From NCBI GenBank assembly GCA_040768665.1, contig JAXGMN010000018.1, positions 124,001-188,000 of the forward strand: DNA of 64,000 nt. Reading direction: 5' to 3'. Within the stretch, counting starts at the first letter, position 1. Every line of letters starts with the position of its first letter. Below the pieces are notes generated by a model. That model had not been told where the DNA came from. It saw nothing but the letters and a program-made list of their open reading frames with translations, and did no database searches. A program made the translations under genes and the position numbers. Of the stretch, positions 45,732-54,585 are shown piece by piece. The DNA is from JABWBD01 sp040768665. Lineage in GTDB: Bacteria > Planctomycetota > Planctomycetia > Pirellulales > Thermoguttaceae.

Positions 45732-48068
45732 TCATTTGCCGTGGTCGAAGATTCGCTTTCCCTCAACAATGGCCTGGCGCATTTGCTGCTCCTGCCGCAG
45801 ACGCGACCGGTACCGCCGCTCTTGCTCGATCTCGCTCGGATCGACCAGGGCAACGTCGGGCACATCAGGCCGCGGTGTCAAAGCCAACCGGTCGGCGCCG
45901 GTCCGGATAATGGAGAGCGCCTCCGGATAGCGGGAATCCTCCTTGGAAAGCCTGCCCAGGCATGGACTTCGCTCGGGCCGAGTGAAGTTGACGTCGCTGG
46001 CGTGCTTCTGATCCGATAGATTGATGCCGATGAGTTCACCCAGTCGCTTCAGTTCACCGGGCGACAAGGGACTACGGCCATATAGGTTCTGGCGAAATGC
46101 CCCGCCGGCGTAGTCGGGATAGTAGGGGGCGTTGATGTCAATCCAGGTGATTACGCGGTCCCGGTCTTCTGCCGTGAGGTGGATCTGCTCGTCGTGCTCC
46201 GGGTTCTCGTGCCCTTCGAGGATAACCTTGGCAAGCCGGCTTGCATGGGATCCCCAGGCCTTCGGCGGCTGTACGGTGTGCGGCCCGGCGCCAATCACAC
46301 AAACGTGTCCTTTTCTCCGCAGTTCGACATAAGACGTGTTGAATACCAGGTTCAGGTCGCCGGCCAGATTGAGATTGTCGCCGGCCGCATTTCCGTAATC
46401 GTGGCACCGAACGCACTGCCTGTTGAAAACCGGCTGCACCTCCGCGAAGTAACTGAACTTGCGCGGCGGGCCGTGCCAGGGCGCCAGACGGCTGGCAGGA
46501 CGATGCATCGCCAGGCGATTCTCGATCACCGGCACCGTGGCTCGTCGGCTCTCGTGACACCCGACGCAGCCGGTCGTCTCGCCCGGACGGAGGATCGTGC
46601 CGCTCCGCATCGATTGCACCATCCGCCCTTCGGCGTCGAGCAATTGAAAATAGACGAACGTGTCGGCCGGCACCGCGAAGTACGCGCTGCCGTCCGGCTC
46701 GACCGGCGCCGTGCCGAGGATTCGCTTGTTGTTGAAATCGTCCCATGCCATGCCCGGTGCCTGCGTGCCGCTGCCATCCCATCTCTGGTGAGTCCAGAAC
46801 CGTTTTTCCGGCGATTCGACGACGCGAAGTTGTTTGATCGTGCCGCGTGGGATTTGCTCCGTCCCGGCGCCGACATACACATCGGCCACGTAGAACCGCC
46901 CCTCGTCCTGGGCCAAATCGACGCGCGATGGGACCGCCGGCGGTCGCGCCCGCGGCGCCAGCGGCATCGGATCGAAGCATCCCGGCGGTTCCACGTGGAT
47001 CAATTCCTCGCCTCCGGATAGGTCGAGCAGATAGATACCCATCTGCTCGCCATTGCCCGTCATTCGCGAGCAGAGAAACGAGCAGTCCGAGAGCGGGTAA
47101 GGATCTTCGTATTTCGGATTGACTCGCGTAAACGTGTCATAGTTGCCGACGCCGACGAGCTCGATGGCTTCCGGCGGCCACGTGCGGACCACGGGCGACT
47201 TGCCGTCGAGTCCCAGGCGGCGGTCGACGATTGCCAGGGCGCCCCAGGGTCGGTCGTGGCATGAGGAAAACGTGGCAATGAAGAGCTCCGTGCCGGGGAT
47301 CGCCCGTGCGTCCAACACGCCGCCTGGCGAGTTGGTATTGTTGCCCCAGTAGATGGCGTGATTGGTGCCGTCAGGGCCGACGCTCCACAATCCCTGGGCA
47401 TCGCCGAAGTTCCGGTCCACGTATTCCCAGCGGTCGTAGAGAACGCGGCCGTCGGGCAGGAGCGATGCGTGGCCTTCGTGGAGCGTGCTGTGGCCGATCT
47501 GGTGGATATTTGAACCGTCGGCATTCATGACGAAAAGGTTGCCCATGATGTGCCGATTGCACATGCAATACTTCGGTTCGCGTGTGGAGGTGAAGAGAAT
47601 GCGGCCGTCGGGCAGGTAGAGCGGATCGATGTCGCTGAGGCCGGACCCGAAAGTCAATTGCACGAGACCGCTGCCGTCGGCGTCAATCTCATAGAGATGG
47701 TAATCGTCCGAGACGTCGCGACGCATCGAAAAAAGGATCTTCCTGCCATCGTAGCTCACCTCCGGATCGCGAGCGACGCCTTCCGGGAGGTCGAGCAGCG
47801 TGTTCACCGCACCGCTCGAGGGATCGAGGGTCTTCAGCGCGCCGCCGCCCTGAAAGCTGCCCGTGTTGATCTCGCCGGTCTGGAACATCGTGGCCGTGTT
47901 GTGGTGGTCCCGCCGGTACTGGTGTCGCACGACAAACAAGATCGGCCGGCCTCCGAGGCACCGCAAGCCCGGCAACTCCGAGACGGCCGGCTCCGCGGCG
48001 ACGGAAATCGATCCGGCCGGCAACACGATGGCGGCGACCAAGAGACGAACAAGCAAGCACCCACGCAT
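45732..48068 (-). CDS. Exported beta-propeller/diheme cytochrome c protein, HzsA-like
   Basis: A protein of 778 residues from ATG 48068, with a signal peptide (LLVRLLVAAIVLPAGSIS). Residues about 60-330 contain PD40/TolB-like strands (DPEVSYDGRKILFSMRR, DIDPLYLPDGRILFTS, GHASLLPDGRVLYDRW) of a beta-propeller. Next is a beta domain like the middle part of hydrazine synthase alpha (KRILGTAPVEPDGSAYFAVPADT). Two CxxCH heme sites follow, CVGCH at 501-505 and CVRCH at 552-556. It is probably a periplasmic redox protein. A related, longer copy lies at 50819-54331. The substrate is not predictable, and similarity to hydrazine synthase does not imply anammox. Confidence 0.85.
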   Translation of the reverse strand: MRGCLLVRLLVAAIVLPAGSISVAAEPAVSELPGLRCLGGRPILFVVRHQYRRDHHNTATMFQTGEINTGSFQGGGALKTLDPSSGAVNTLLDLPEGVARDPEVSYDGRKILFSMRRDVSDDYHLYEIDADGSGLVQLTFGSGLSDIDPLYLPDGRILFTSTREPKYCMCNRHIMGNLFVMNADGSNIHQIGHSTLHEGHASLLPDGRVLYDRWEYVDRNFGDAQGLWSVGPDGTNHAIYWGNNTNSPGGVLDARAIPGTELFIATFSSCHDRPWGALAIVDRRLGLDGKSPVVRTWPPEAIELVGVGNYDTFTRVNPKYEDPYPLSDCSFLCSRMTGNGEQMGIYLLDLSGGEELIHVEPPGCFDPMPLAPRARPPAVPSRVDLAQDEGRFYVADVYVGAGTEQIPRGTIKQLRVVESPEKRFWTHQRWDGSGTQAPGMAWDDFNNKRILGTAPVEPDGSAYFAVPADTFVYFQLLDAEGRMVQSMRSGTILRPGETTGCVGCHESRRATVPVIENRLAMHRPASRLAPWHGPPRKFSYFAEVQPVFNRQCVRCHDYGNAAGDNLNLAGDLNLVFNTSYVELRRKGHVCVIGAGPHTVQPPKAWGSHASRLAKVILEGHENPEHDEQIHLTAEDRDRVITWIDINAPYYPDYAGGAFRQNLYGRSPLSPGELKRLGELIGINLSDQKHASDVNFTRPERSPCLGRLSKEDSRYPEALSIIRTGADRLALTPRPDVPDVALVDPSEIEQERRYRSRLRQEQQMRQAIVEGKRIFDHGK

Positions 48069-48101
48069 GGCATTCCCCACGAAAGACCTTCGGCATGGTT
48101 C

Positions 48102-48182
48102 AGAAACGGGGTCCGGCTCCGAAACAAATTCCCTGAAGGCCGCTCGAAAACCCGTCGTGGCGAGGTGCCTGTCCCCGTTTCT
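48102..48182. repeat. Palindromic extragenic repeat, family B (copy 2)
   Basis: AGAAACGGGGTCCGGCTCC (48102-48120) and GGTGCCTGTCCCCGTTTCT (48164-48182) are inverted ends, with AGAAACGGGG pairing with CCCCGTTTCT. The core GGTGCCTGTCCCC and the preceding GGCGAG are shared with copies at 1460 and 50340. It lies just upstream of the cytochrome gene. Confidence 0.8.
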
Positions 48183-48322
48183 AGATTCCAACGTTTCTCC
48201 GATTGTAATTCCCCGACCGGCAAAGAGAAACGGCCCGCCCATTCGGACGGCGGTGCGGTTCGGCAGTTTCCGTGCAGGGCGGCGGGGTGCGCGATATATT
48301 GGGGCGGTCTCAAGCGAGCCTG

Positions 48323-48357
48323 ACAGCCCGGCTGCTTCCGAGCAACCGGGCTGCTTT
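48323..48357. repeat. Palindromic extragenic repeat, family A (partial copy 4)
   Basis: CAGCCCGGCTGCT followed by TCCG and AGCAACCGGGCTGCT is the inner hairpin of family A with one substitution (AACC for AGCC). The outer arms are missing. It lies just upstream of the Gfo/Idh/MocA gene. Confidence 0.65.
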
Positions 48358-48393
48358 CCACCGCAATGGATCCAGCACGAGGAGGACCGTCGA

Positions 48394-49758
48394 ATGCGAA
48401 TCGTCATGCCCCAATCAAAAGAGCTCTCGCGGCGAGGTTTTCTTCAGAAATCAGCGACTGCCGGGGCTGCCGGCCTGGCGGCACCTTACCTTGTTTCCGC
48501 CTCGGCCCTGGGGCGATCGGAAACCCCGGCGCCCAGCAATCGAATTCAGGTCGGACTGATCGGCTGCAACGGCATGGGGAGAGCGAACCTGAACAATTGC
48601 GCGAAGCACGACGACGTGGTCGTCACTGCGGCGTGCGATGTCCATAAGCCCAGGGTCGACGCGGTGGTCAAGCAGTTCAACGACACGTGCAACGCTTACA
48701 CCGACTACCGCGAGTTGCTCGGCCGGGAAGATGTCGACGCGGTGATCATCGCCACGCCGCCCCATTGGCACGCATTGGTCGCTATCCATGCCTGCGAAGC
48801 GGGCAAGGACATCTACGTGCAGAAACCCATGACGCTCCACCTGGCGGAAGACATTGCGCTGCGAAATGCCGTCAAAAAGCATGGCCGCATCAGCCAGGTC
48901 GGCACGCAAATCCACGCATCGGAGAACTACCGCCGTGTGGTCGAACAGGTCCGGTCCGGCAACCTGGGCGAGATTGCGGTGGTTCGAACATTCAACGTGA
49001 TGAACCAGGGGCCCGGCGGCATCGGGACCGCCGGAGAGAATCCGGTTCCTGAAGGGCTCGACTGGCAAATGTGGATCGGTCCCGGCCCGATGCGGGCGTT
49101 CAATCCTCTCCTCTTTGCCAATTCGTACAACCACTGTTCGTTCATGGAGTACAGCGGCGGCTGGCTGCCCGGCATGGCCCCGCATATCGTCGATCTGCCG
49201 GTCTGGGCTCTCGAACTCGACTACCCGACATCCGTGAGTTGCTCCGGCGGCCGGTACGTCATTCAGGACGACGGCGACGCCCCCGACGTCCAGGAGATAC
49301 TCTGGCAGTATCCCAAACTTACCATGACGTGGATGTCCTCGCTGGTGAACAGCTACGGCTTCGACCTCGGCAGCGGGCATCCGGCTCGCCGCCTGGGGAT
49401 CTACTTCCATGGCGTCGACGGCACCCTGTACTGCGACTACGGCATGTACAAGGTAGTGCCCGAAGGCGACCGGATGAAGGACGCGAAGGTGCCCGAGCAA
49501 TCGATAGCCCCGTCTCCCGGCCATGAGCGAGAGTGGTTGGACTCGATCAAGAGCCGCCGGCAGCCAAGCTGCTGTGTCTTCTACCACAGCAAGGTGAATG
49601 TACCGCTCGTACTGGGCAACCTGTCTCTGAAGTTGGGACGCTCGGTCCAGTTTGATCCCAAAACCGAGAAGATCGTCGGCGACGCCGAGGCGGCGAAGTT
49701 GTCCGTTCCTCAGTATCGCGACCCATGGAAGTTCCCCGCGGAGTACCTGGAAGGATAG
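48394..49758 (+). CDS. Tat-exported Gfo/Idh/MocA-family oxidoreductase
   Basis: A 454-residue protein starting at ATG 48394 behind AGGAGG. The Tat signal SRRGFLQKSATAGAAGLAAP is at residues 13-32. The Rossmann domain is VGLIGCNGMGRAN and the family motif is EKP-like VQKPM near 150. The C-terminal part has GGWLPGMAPHIVDLPVWALE with the active-site His-Asp and DPWKFPAEYLEG at the end. Members oxidise sugars or amino-sugars with NAD(P), and this copy is probably periplasmic. The gene is divergent from the cytochrome gene and is followed by a decayed dioxygenase gene. Confidence 0.92.
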   Translation: MRIVMPQSKELSRRGFLQKSATAGAAGLAAPYLVSASALGRSETPAPSNRIQVGLIGCNGMGRANLNNCAKHDDVVVTAACDVHKPRVDAVVKQFNDTCNAYTDYRELLGREDVDAVIIATPPHWHALVAIHACEAGKDIYVQKPMTLHLAEDIALRNAVKKHGRISQVGTQIHASENYRRVVEQVRSGNLGEIAVVRTFNVMNQGPGGIGTAGENPVPEGLDWQMWIGPGPMRAFNPLLFANSYNHCSFMEYSGGWLPGMAPHIVDLPVWALELDYPTSVSCSGGRYVIQDDGDAPDVQEILWQYPKLTMTWMSSLVNSYGFDLGSGHPARRLGIYFHGVDGTLYCDYGMYKVVPEGDRMKDAKVPEQSIAPSPGHEREWLDSIKSRRQPSCCVFYHSKVNVPLVLGNLSLKLGRSVQFDPKTEKIVGDAEAAKLSVPQYRDPWKFPAEYLEG

Positions 49759-49794
49759 CGCCGCTTCCAGTGGCGAGGGGGCTACCGGTGGCGA

Positions 49795-50332
49795 AGTCTA
49801 CCACTACCACTTGAAGCTGATGCTCAAGGAGCCTTTCGTGGGCGGTGCGTGGGACTGGCACCAGGACTATGGCTGCTGGTATCAGAACGGCTGCCTCTTT
49901 CCGTTCATGGCAAGCTGCCTGATCGCCTCGGACCGGGCGATGCGAGCCAACGGCTGCCTCCAGGTAATCAAAGGCTTCCACCACATGGGACGCGTTGAGC
50001 ACAGCCGTTTCGGTGACCAGACCGGCGCGGAGCCCGATCGCGTACGGGCCGCCAAAGAGCGGATGGAGCATGTCTACTGCGAGGCCGCGCCCGGCACCGC
50101 GATCTTCTTCCACGGCAACCTTTTGCACGCATCCGACGCCAATAACAGTCCGCGTTCCCGCTGATCGCTGATCTGCTGTTATAACGCCGCACGAAATGAT
50201 CCTTACAAAGACTCGCATCACCCGCGCTACACGCCGCTCAAGAAGGCACCCGACTCGTCAATCATAGAAAGGGGCGCCGCGATCAGTCGTGCCGGCAAGG
50301 CATTCCTGAATCCGGCAGCCGACAGGTCCTGA
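49795..50332 (+). pseudogene. Decayed phytanoyl-CoA dioxygenase (PhyH) gene
   Basis: The frame starting near 49795 reads like the second half of a PhyH-family 2-oxoglutarate dioxygenase: AWDWHQDYGCWY, carrying the HxD iron ligands, ANGCLQVIKGFHHMGRVEH and APGTAIFFHGNLLHASD with the distal histidine. A TGA at 50162-50164 interrupts it, in the place where the family usually has Trp in RWSLICCYNA. The same frame then continues in family pattern (SLICCYNAARNDPYKDSHHP...) to the stop at 50330-50332. The N-terminal third is missing. It is broken by truncation and one nonsense codon. Confidence 0.75.
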
Positions 50333-50339
50333 GAGGCCC

Positions 50340-50426
50340 TAACAAAATGGGGACTGGCTCCCAGCCAAGTACTCGCAAAATGCGGAGAATAGGCGTCTTC
50401 GCGAGGTGCCTGTCCCCATTTTGTTA
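50340..50426. repeat. Palindromic extragenic repeat, family B (copy 3)
   Basis: TAACAAAATGGGGACTGGCT starts at 50340 and GGTGCCTGTCCCCATTTTGT starts at 50405. The outer arms TAACAAAATGGGGAC and GTCCCCATTTTGTTA pair without mismatch. It follows the PhyH pseudogene. Space up to 50633 holds nothing further recognised. Confidence 0.8.
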
Positions 50427-50633
50427 CTGAGTTTGCACTTCGTACTCCTTTCCTGGCTTTCCGCACAGACTGCACAATCGGCAAATGTCGAGTGCTGCCG
50501 CGGTTTACCGGAGGCGCCGGACCGGCTTGAAATCCGGGCAAGCCGAACGGGTGTCTCGCGTAAGCTAGGCTTTGATGACGCGCGCCGATACGCGCCTTGA
50601 CTCGTCCAGTGGCCTACCGCCGGGGGATGTACC

Positions 50634-50783
50634 ATGAAGGAAATGATCGAGGAGACAACGGAACTCGCTGCCTGTGTCGTTTTCGTAGATAGCGAAATTG
50701 AGGCGGTCGAGCAGACTAGGCAGCCCGCCAACACGACCGAGTGCTGCTGGTGCGGGCACTACCCGTGCGGATGCGGCGGCTGA
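50634..50783 (+). CDS. Possible small protein with Cys/Gly-rich C-terminus (49 residues)
   Basis: ATG 50634 follows GGGGGA eight bases upstream. The product is acidic at the start (MKEMIEETTELAACVVFVD), then ends in ECCWCGHYPCGCGG. Four cysteines in the last 12 residues could bind metal, or the shape (acidic leader, short Cys/Gly core) could be that of a modified-peptide precursor. No modification enzyme is encoded nearby. The coding status is unproven. Confidence 0.35.
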   Translation: MKEMIEETTELAACVVFVDSEIEAVEQTRQPANTTECCWCGHYPCGCGG

Positions 50784-50818
50784 CAGCCGCGACCGAGCCA
50801 AGAGAAGGGGACAGGCAT

Positions 50819-53800
50819 TTACTGCAACTGCGGCATGCTCGTCTCCTCGCCTCGGAGTTCTCTCGTCTGGTCCTCGGGGTTGTATGAGCCGTAGAACACG
50901 GCGTTCAAATCGATCCACGCCGCCAGCCGCTCCAACTCAGCCGGGCTGAGCGCGACTTCGTAGTGGCCTTCACGAATGAGCCGGATCAGGCGGCTCCCGC
51001 GCGCCCCGTAAAGACCGCCGGGTGGAGTGATATGAACCTGGTTGCGCCCTCCGAAGCGCGGGATCAGCGCCTCGGCGGCGTTCTTGGGATTCGTGCCGCC
51101 GGCCCAGAAGTCGCGATCGCCGCACAAAGCCACGTACGACCGGCTGAAGCCCTGATGCGGCTTGCCGGTCAAATCGAAACCTCCCTCGGTCTTCTCCCCG
51201 CCGTGGCAGGCCACGCAGTGCCGGTCGAGCACCGGTTGCACGATGCTTGCGTAGGAAAAAGGCCGTCCGCCCAGTTCGCCGGGGTCGATCGCCGAGGCCG
51301 GTCGATCCAGCGCCAGGATGCCTTTCGGCAGCGGCGCCGACATCCGGTTCTCGTGACAGCCGACGCACGCCACGCGTTCGCCCGGCTGGACGTACGTGAT
51401 CGTCCGCATGGTCTGGTACGCGAAACCGTTCTCGTCCAGGGCCTGGAACAGGACCGGCTTGCGTGCCGGAAGGACGAACCGCGCCGATCCGTCCGGCTCC
51501 ACCGGCACCGTACCGAGAATCGCCCGCGCATTCTCCTCGCGTGCCATCCCGATCGGCGGCGTGTTGGCCACGGGGCTCGTTTTCGGGAATATCTGCACGA
51601 TGCGGAGTTGCCGGATGGTGCCGGGCGGACAATCGCCCAGTCCGCTGTACACGTCGGACAGGACTACTTCACCCGTCGCCGGCGGATCATCCGGCAGAAG
51701 GCTCGGGAGCACCGGCGGAACCCGACGCGGAACCAGCGGACATGGGTTCGTGCTGCCAATCTGGGGATCACGGTAAATCAACTCGCGATTGCCATGCCGG
51801 TCCAGCAGGTAGATGCCCAGGGCGTCGGGAGCATTGGCGCCCGGCTCCCAGACGAGCGGTTTTGGGCTGTAAGCCACCAGGAAGTACTTCTCCGAAAGCG
51901 GCCAGGGCGCTGCATAGTACTCTCGAATATCGCGGCCTTCAGCCTCCGGGAATGGGATCTCCAGCGTAATCCGCTCGATTGCCCCCTGCCCGTTATTGCC
52001 GACCGACGGATCGACCAACGCAATCGACCCGGCGGTAATCGAGTGGTGAGCCGATGCGGTAAACGCGATTTTCGTGCTGCCGGGCACGGGCTGGAGTTGG
52101 AACGTACAGTGTGGGCTCGAGGTCGCATTGCCCCACAGCGCTACCGGGTTCGTCCCATCGGGCCGGGAAGCCCAAAGGTTCTGGTGGGTCACTGCGTCGC
52201 GATCGATGTAGTCCCACCGCGCGTAGAGAATATGCCCCGTATGCGCGACGGCGGGGAACCACTCATTCGTATCGTGAAAAGAAAGCGTGCGGATGCCGGC
52301 CCCGTCGGACTCCATGCGATGCAGCGTGTAGACGTCCCAGCGAGGACTGAATTGGGCTCCGAAACACCTCGCATAGCCTCGCCGCCGCGTCGAGCAAAAA
52401 GCGATTCCGCCATCGGGAAGCCAGGTCGGCATGAGATCGTCGAAGGCCCCGTCGGTAAGTTGCTTCATCTCGCTTCCGTCGACGTTTACCGAATAGACGT
52501 GATAGAAACCGTCGTTAAGCTCATTCGTCACTTGGGATGGCTCGAACGAGCTGCCGTTTGCCGGGACGAACGAAAAGACGATCTTCTTTGCGTCGTACGA
52601 GAGCCGCGGCTCGAGCACGCTGCCGTCTTGCAGACGACCGCCGGTCACGTCCCGGCTTTCCAGCGACCAGCCGGGGTCTTCGAGCACGAACAGTCCTCCT
52701 CCCGGTCGGGCCCGCCAGCCGTAGTACTGCATCACAAGATGGCTATAGGACGGGGGTACCCGCTTGCAGAAGAACAGCCGATCGAACTCCATCAGCGGAT
52801 TGGCCAGCGCGATGCGGCGCTTCAGCCAACGGATGGATTGGTACCGCGCCCGCCATGCCTCGACCGTCTGCTCGCCGCCGTCGACCTCGCCGACCAGGCG
52901 GTCGAGTTGGGCGGCCTCTTTCGCGAGAAACGACTTTCCGTGGTCCATCCGAAGATCTGCCAATAGCTTCGCAGCTTTCGCTGAATGGGTCGCCGCCGCC
53001 GCATGGTAAGATGCGACTGTTTCCTCGATCTCGTCCTCCTGACGCCATTCCGCCTGGATCGCCAACCACAGGTCCATGGCAGGCGTACGTCCACCCGCGG
53101 ACCCCGGTATCTTCGTCAGTGCGGCGCGAAAACAACCAAGCAGCTCATCGTTGCCGTTGCTCCCAGCAGTTTCGGCAATCTCCTGTACCCTTCTGGCGGC
53201 GGATCCGAGTTGACCGCGATACGACGCGAGGATCAACGAGGGCAGCTTCCGGCATTCGCCCGGGGCAAGTCTCTCCTCATCAGGCTTCGCGGTCCATTGA
53301 AGCTCCAGACGCTCGTCGCCGACCATTTCCAGGCGGTACTGCCATGGCCCACCGCCACTCATCGCCGCGACGATGCCGTCCTGCTCGGATCCTCCCGCCA
53401 GGACAAGAGCCGGCAGATGGGCCGCGTTGCTGATGGTGATTTCGCCGCGATCCAGCGGGAGTTCGCCGATCGCCAATTGGCGATCGAAAGTCCACGCGCG
53501 GGGCGTCCCGAAATCGTGGCTTCCATCGGCCGCCATCTCGTACGACCAGCCGTTCTCTCCCTGAGCTTTCGTGGAGAAGCCTTCCGAAGCCCGAAAGGTT
53601 GCACCGTCCGCGTAGGCAATGACCGGATCCCAATGGGTTGTGTCGCAGTAGATCTGCCCTCGCTTGTGGACGACGAAGCGAATCGCGTCGCCCGCGGCGA
53701 CGTCCAGCTCCACTCGGGGCTCGACTCCCTTGCCGTCGGTACCGTCGATCTCGTCTTGCCAGACCGCCTGATTGCGGTGGGAGATCACCAGCCGCACTCC

Positions 53801-54331
53801 GTCGCTCGGGCTGAGATGAGCCTTGTAGACTCGCCCGCTAATCGTGACGTGCCCGGCACGAGGAGCCGTGAACCGCCGCACGGCGGGTGTGTTCTGTCCC
53901 GGGTGATGCCAGTCCTTTCCGACGCGCGTCCAATCGGGACCGGCCCAGTACGTCGAGCCGTACCAGGTATCGTTGCGGTGCGCAAGCTTCCGATGGCCGG
54001 CATCCTGGTAGTCCCGAAGCCGGATTGTCCACTCGCCCAAACGGACAGCCGGCAAAGGCCGCGGATTCTTGCCGTTATTGGCAACCGTCGTCTCGACCAG
54101 CAGAATTCCGGCCTTACCCGTCCGGCGATACCGCCGTGAAATGACGATGCCTTCTTCGCGGATCTGCGCATCGCCCGTATCGCCCACCTGGATCTGCCGA
54201 GCGAGTGAGTCGGCCGGCTCATCGCGGAAGAACGACGGAAGCGACGCCGACGCGTCGTCCGCGGCAATTACGCAGTCTCCGACCAGGCAGATCGTTAGTG
54301 CCAGAAGCCAGTGTCGCGCACTGCATGGCAT
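50819..54331 (-). CDS. Large exported beta-propeller/diheme cytochrome c protein, HzsA-like
   Basis: A protein of about 1170 residues from ATG 54331, with a signal peptide (WLLALTICLVGDCVIAA). The first 350 residues are beta-sandwich-like and unique to this copy (FTAPRAGHVTISGRVYKAHLSPSDGVRLVISHRN resembles a PA14-type fold). A helical stretch near 400-520 follows. PD40 propeller strands occur around residues 590-780 (LSYDAKKIVFSFVPAN, DLMPTWLPDGGIAFCST). The HzsA-like beta domain is RAILGTVPVEPDGSARFVLP. Heme sites are CVGCH at 989-993 and CVACH at 1039-1043. Probably a periplasmic redox enzyme or electron carrier. Related to the protein at 45732-48068. Confidence 0.85.
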   Translation of the reverse strand: MPCSARHWLLALTICLVGDCVIAADDASASLPSFFRDEPADSLARQIQVGDTGDAQIREEGIVISRRYRRTGKAGILLVETTVANNGKNPRPLPAVRLGEWTIRLRDYQDAGHRKLAHRNDTWYGSTYWAGPDWTRVGKDWHHPGQNTPAVRRFTAPRAGHVTISGRVYKAHLSPSDGVRLVISHRNQAVWQDEIDGTDGKGVEPRVELDVAAGDAIRFVVHKRGQIYCDTTHWDPVIAYADGATFRASEGFSTKAQGENGWSYEMAADGSHDFGTPRAWTFDRQLAIGELPLDRGEITISNAAHLPALVLAGGSEQDGIVAAMSGGGPWQYRLEMVGDERLELQWTAKPDEERLAPGECRKLPSLILASYRGQLGSAARRVQEIAETAGSNGNDELLGCFRAALTKIPGSAGGRTPAMDLWLAIQAEWRQEDEIEETVASYHAAAATHSAKAAKLLADLRMDHGKSFLAKEAAQLDRLVGEVDGGEQTVEAWRARYQSIRWLKRRIALANPLMEFDRLFFCKRVPPSYSHLVMQYYGWRARPGGGLFVLEDPGWSLESRDVTGGRLQDGSVLEPRLSYDAKKIVFSFVPANGSSFEPSQVTNELNDGFYHVYSVNVDGSEMKQLTDGAFDDLMPTWLPDGGIAFCSTRRRGYARCFGAQFSPRWDVYTLHRMESDGAGIRTLSFHDTNEWFPAVAHTGHILYARWDYIDRDAVTHQNLWASRPDGTNPVALWGNATSSPHCTFQLQPVPGSTKIAFTASAHHSITAGSIALVDPSVGNNGQGAIERITLEIPFPEAEGRDIREYYAAPWPLSEKYFLVAYSPKPLVWEPGANAPDALGIYLLDRHGNRELIYRDPQIGSTNPCPLVPRRVPPVLPSLLPDDPPATGEVVLSDVYSGLGDCPPGTIRQLRIVQIFPKTSPVANTPPIGMAREENARAILGTVPVEPDGSARFVLPARKPVLFQALDENGFAYQTMRTITYVQPGERVACVGCHENRMSAPLPKGILALDRPASAIDPGELGGRPFSYASIVQPVLDRHCVACHGGEKTEGGFDLTGKPHQGFSRSYVALCGDRDFWAGGTNPKNAAEALIPRFGGRNQVHITPPGGLYGARGSRLIRLIREGHYEVALSPAELERLAAWIDLNAVFYGSYNPEDQTRELRGEETSMPQLQ

Positions 54332-54585
54332 GATTTCAACCTTCACCTCAACGCGGTTCAAATCCTCCGGCAGGGGATCGTGTGCCGGTAGCGGCTATGA
54401 TAACACGCCGTGTGCTTTACGTCGATCCTGCGGGTCGCGCGAGTTCTCCTGATTAGAAAAGGGGGGGCTACTTACGGATTGCCGCGCCGGTGTTTGTGGC
54501 CTACGTTTGACTGAACGGGCCCACGGTCTTACACCCAGTCCCGTAACTTGCTTGCCGGGCGGTTCTCGAACGCGAAGGAAATAGC

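Noticed and set aside
48394..50332. Selenocysteine or recoded TGA in the dioxygenase
   Set aside because: The position normally holds Trp rather than Cys, no SECIS-like hairpin was noticed after it, and the gene also lacks its N-terminus.
50963..52966. Very long plus-strand frame opposite the large cytochrome gene
   Set aside because: No motif or signal peptide, while the opposite strand has two heme sites and propeller repeats in frame.
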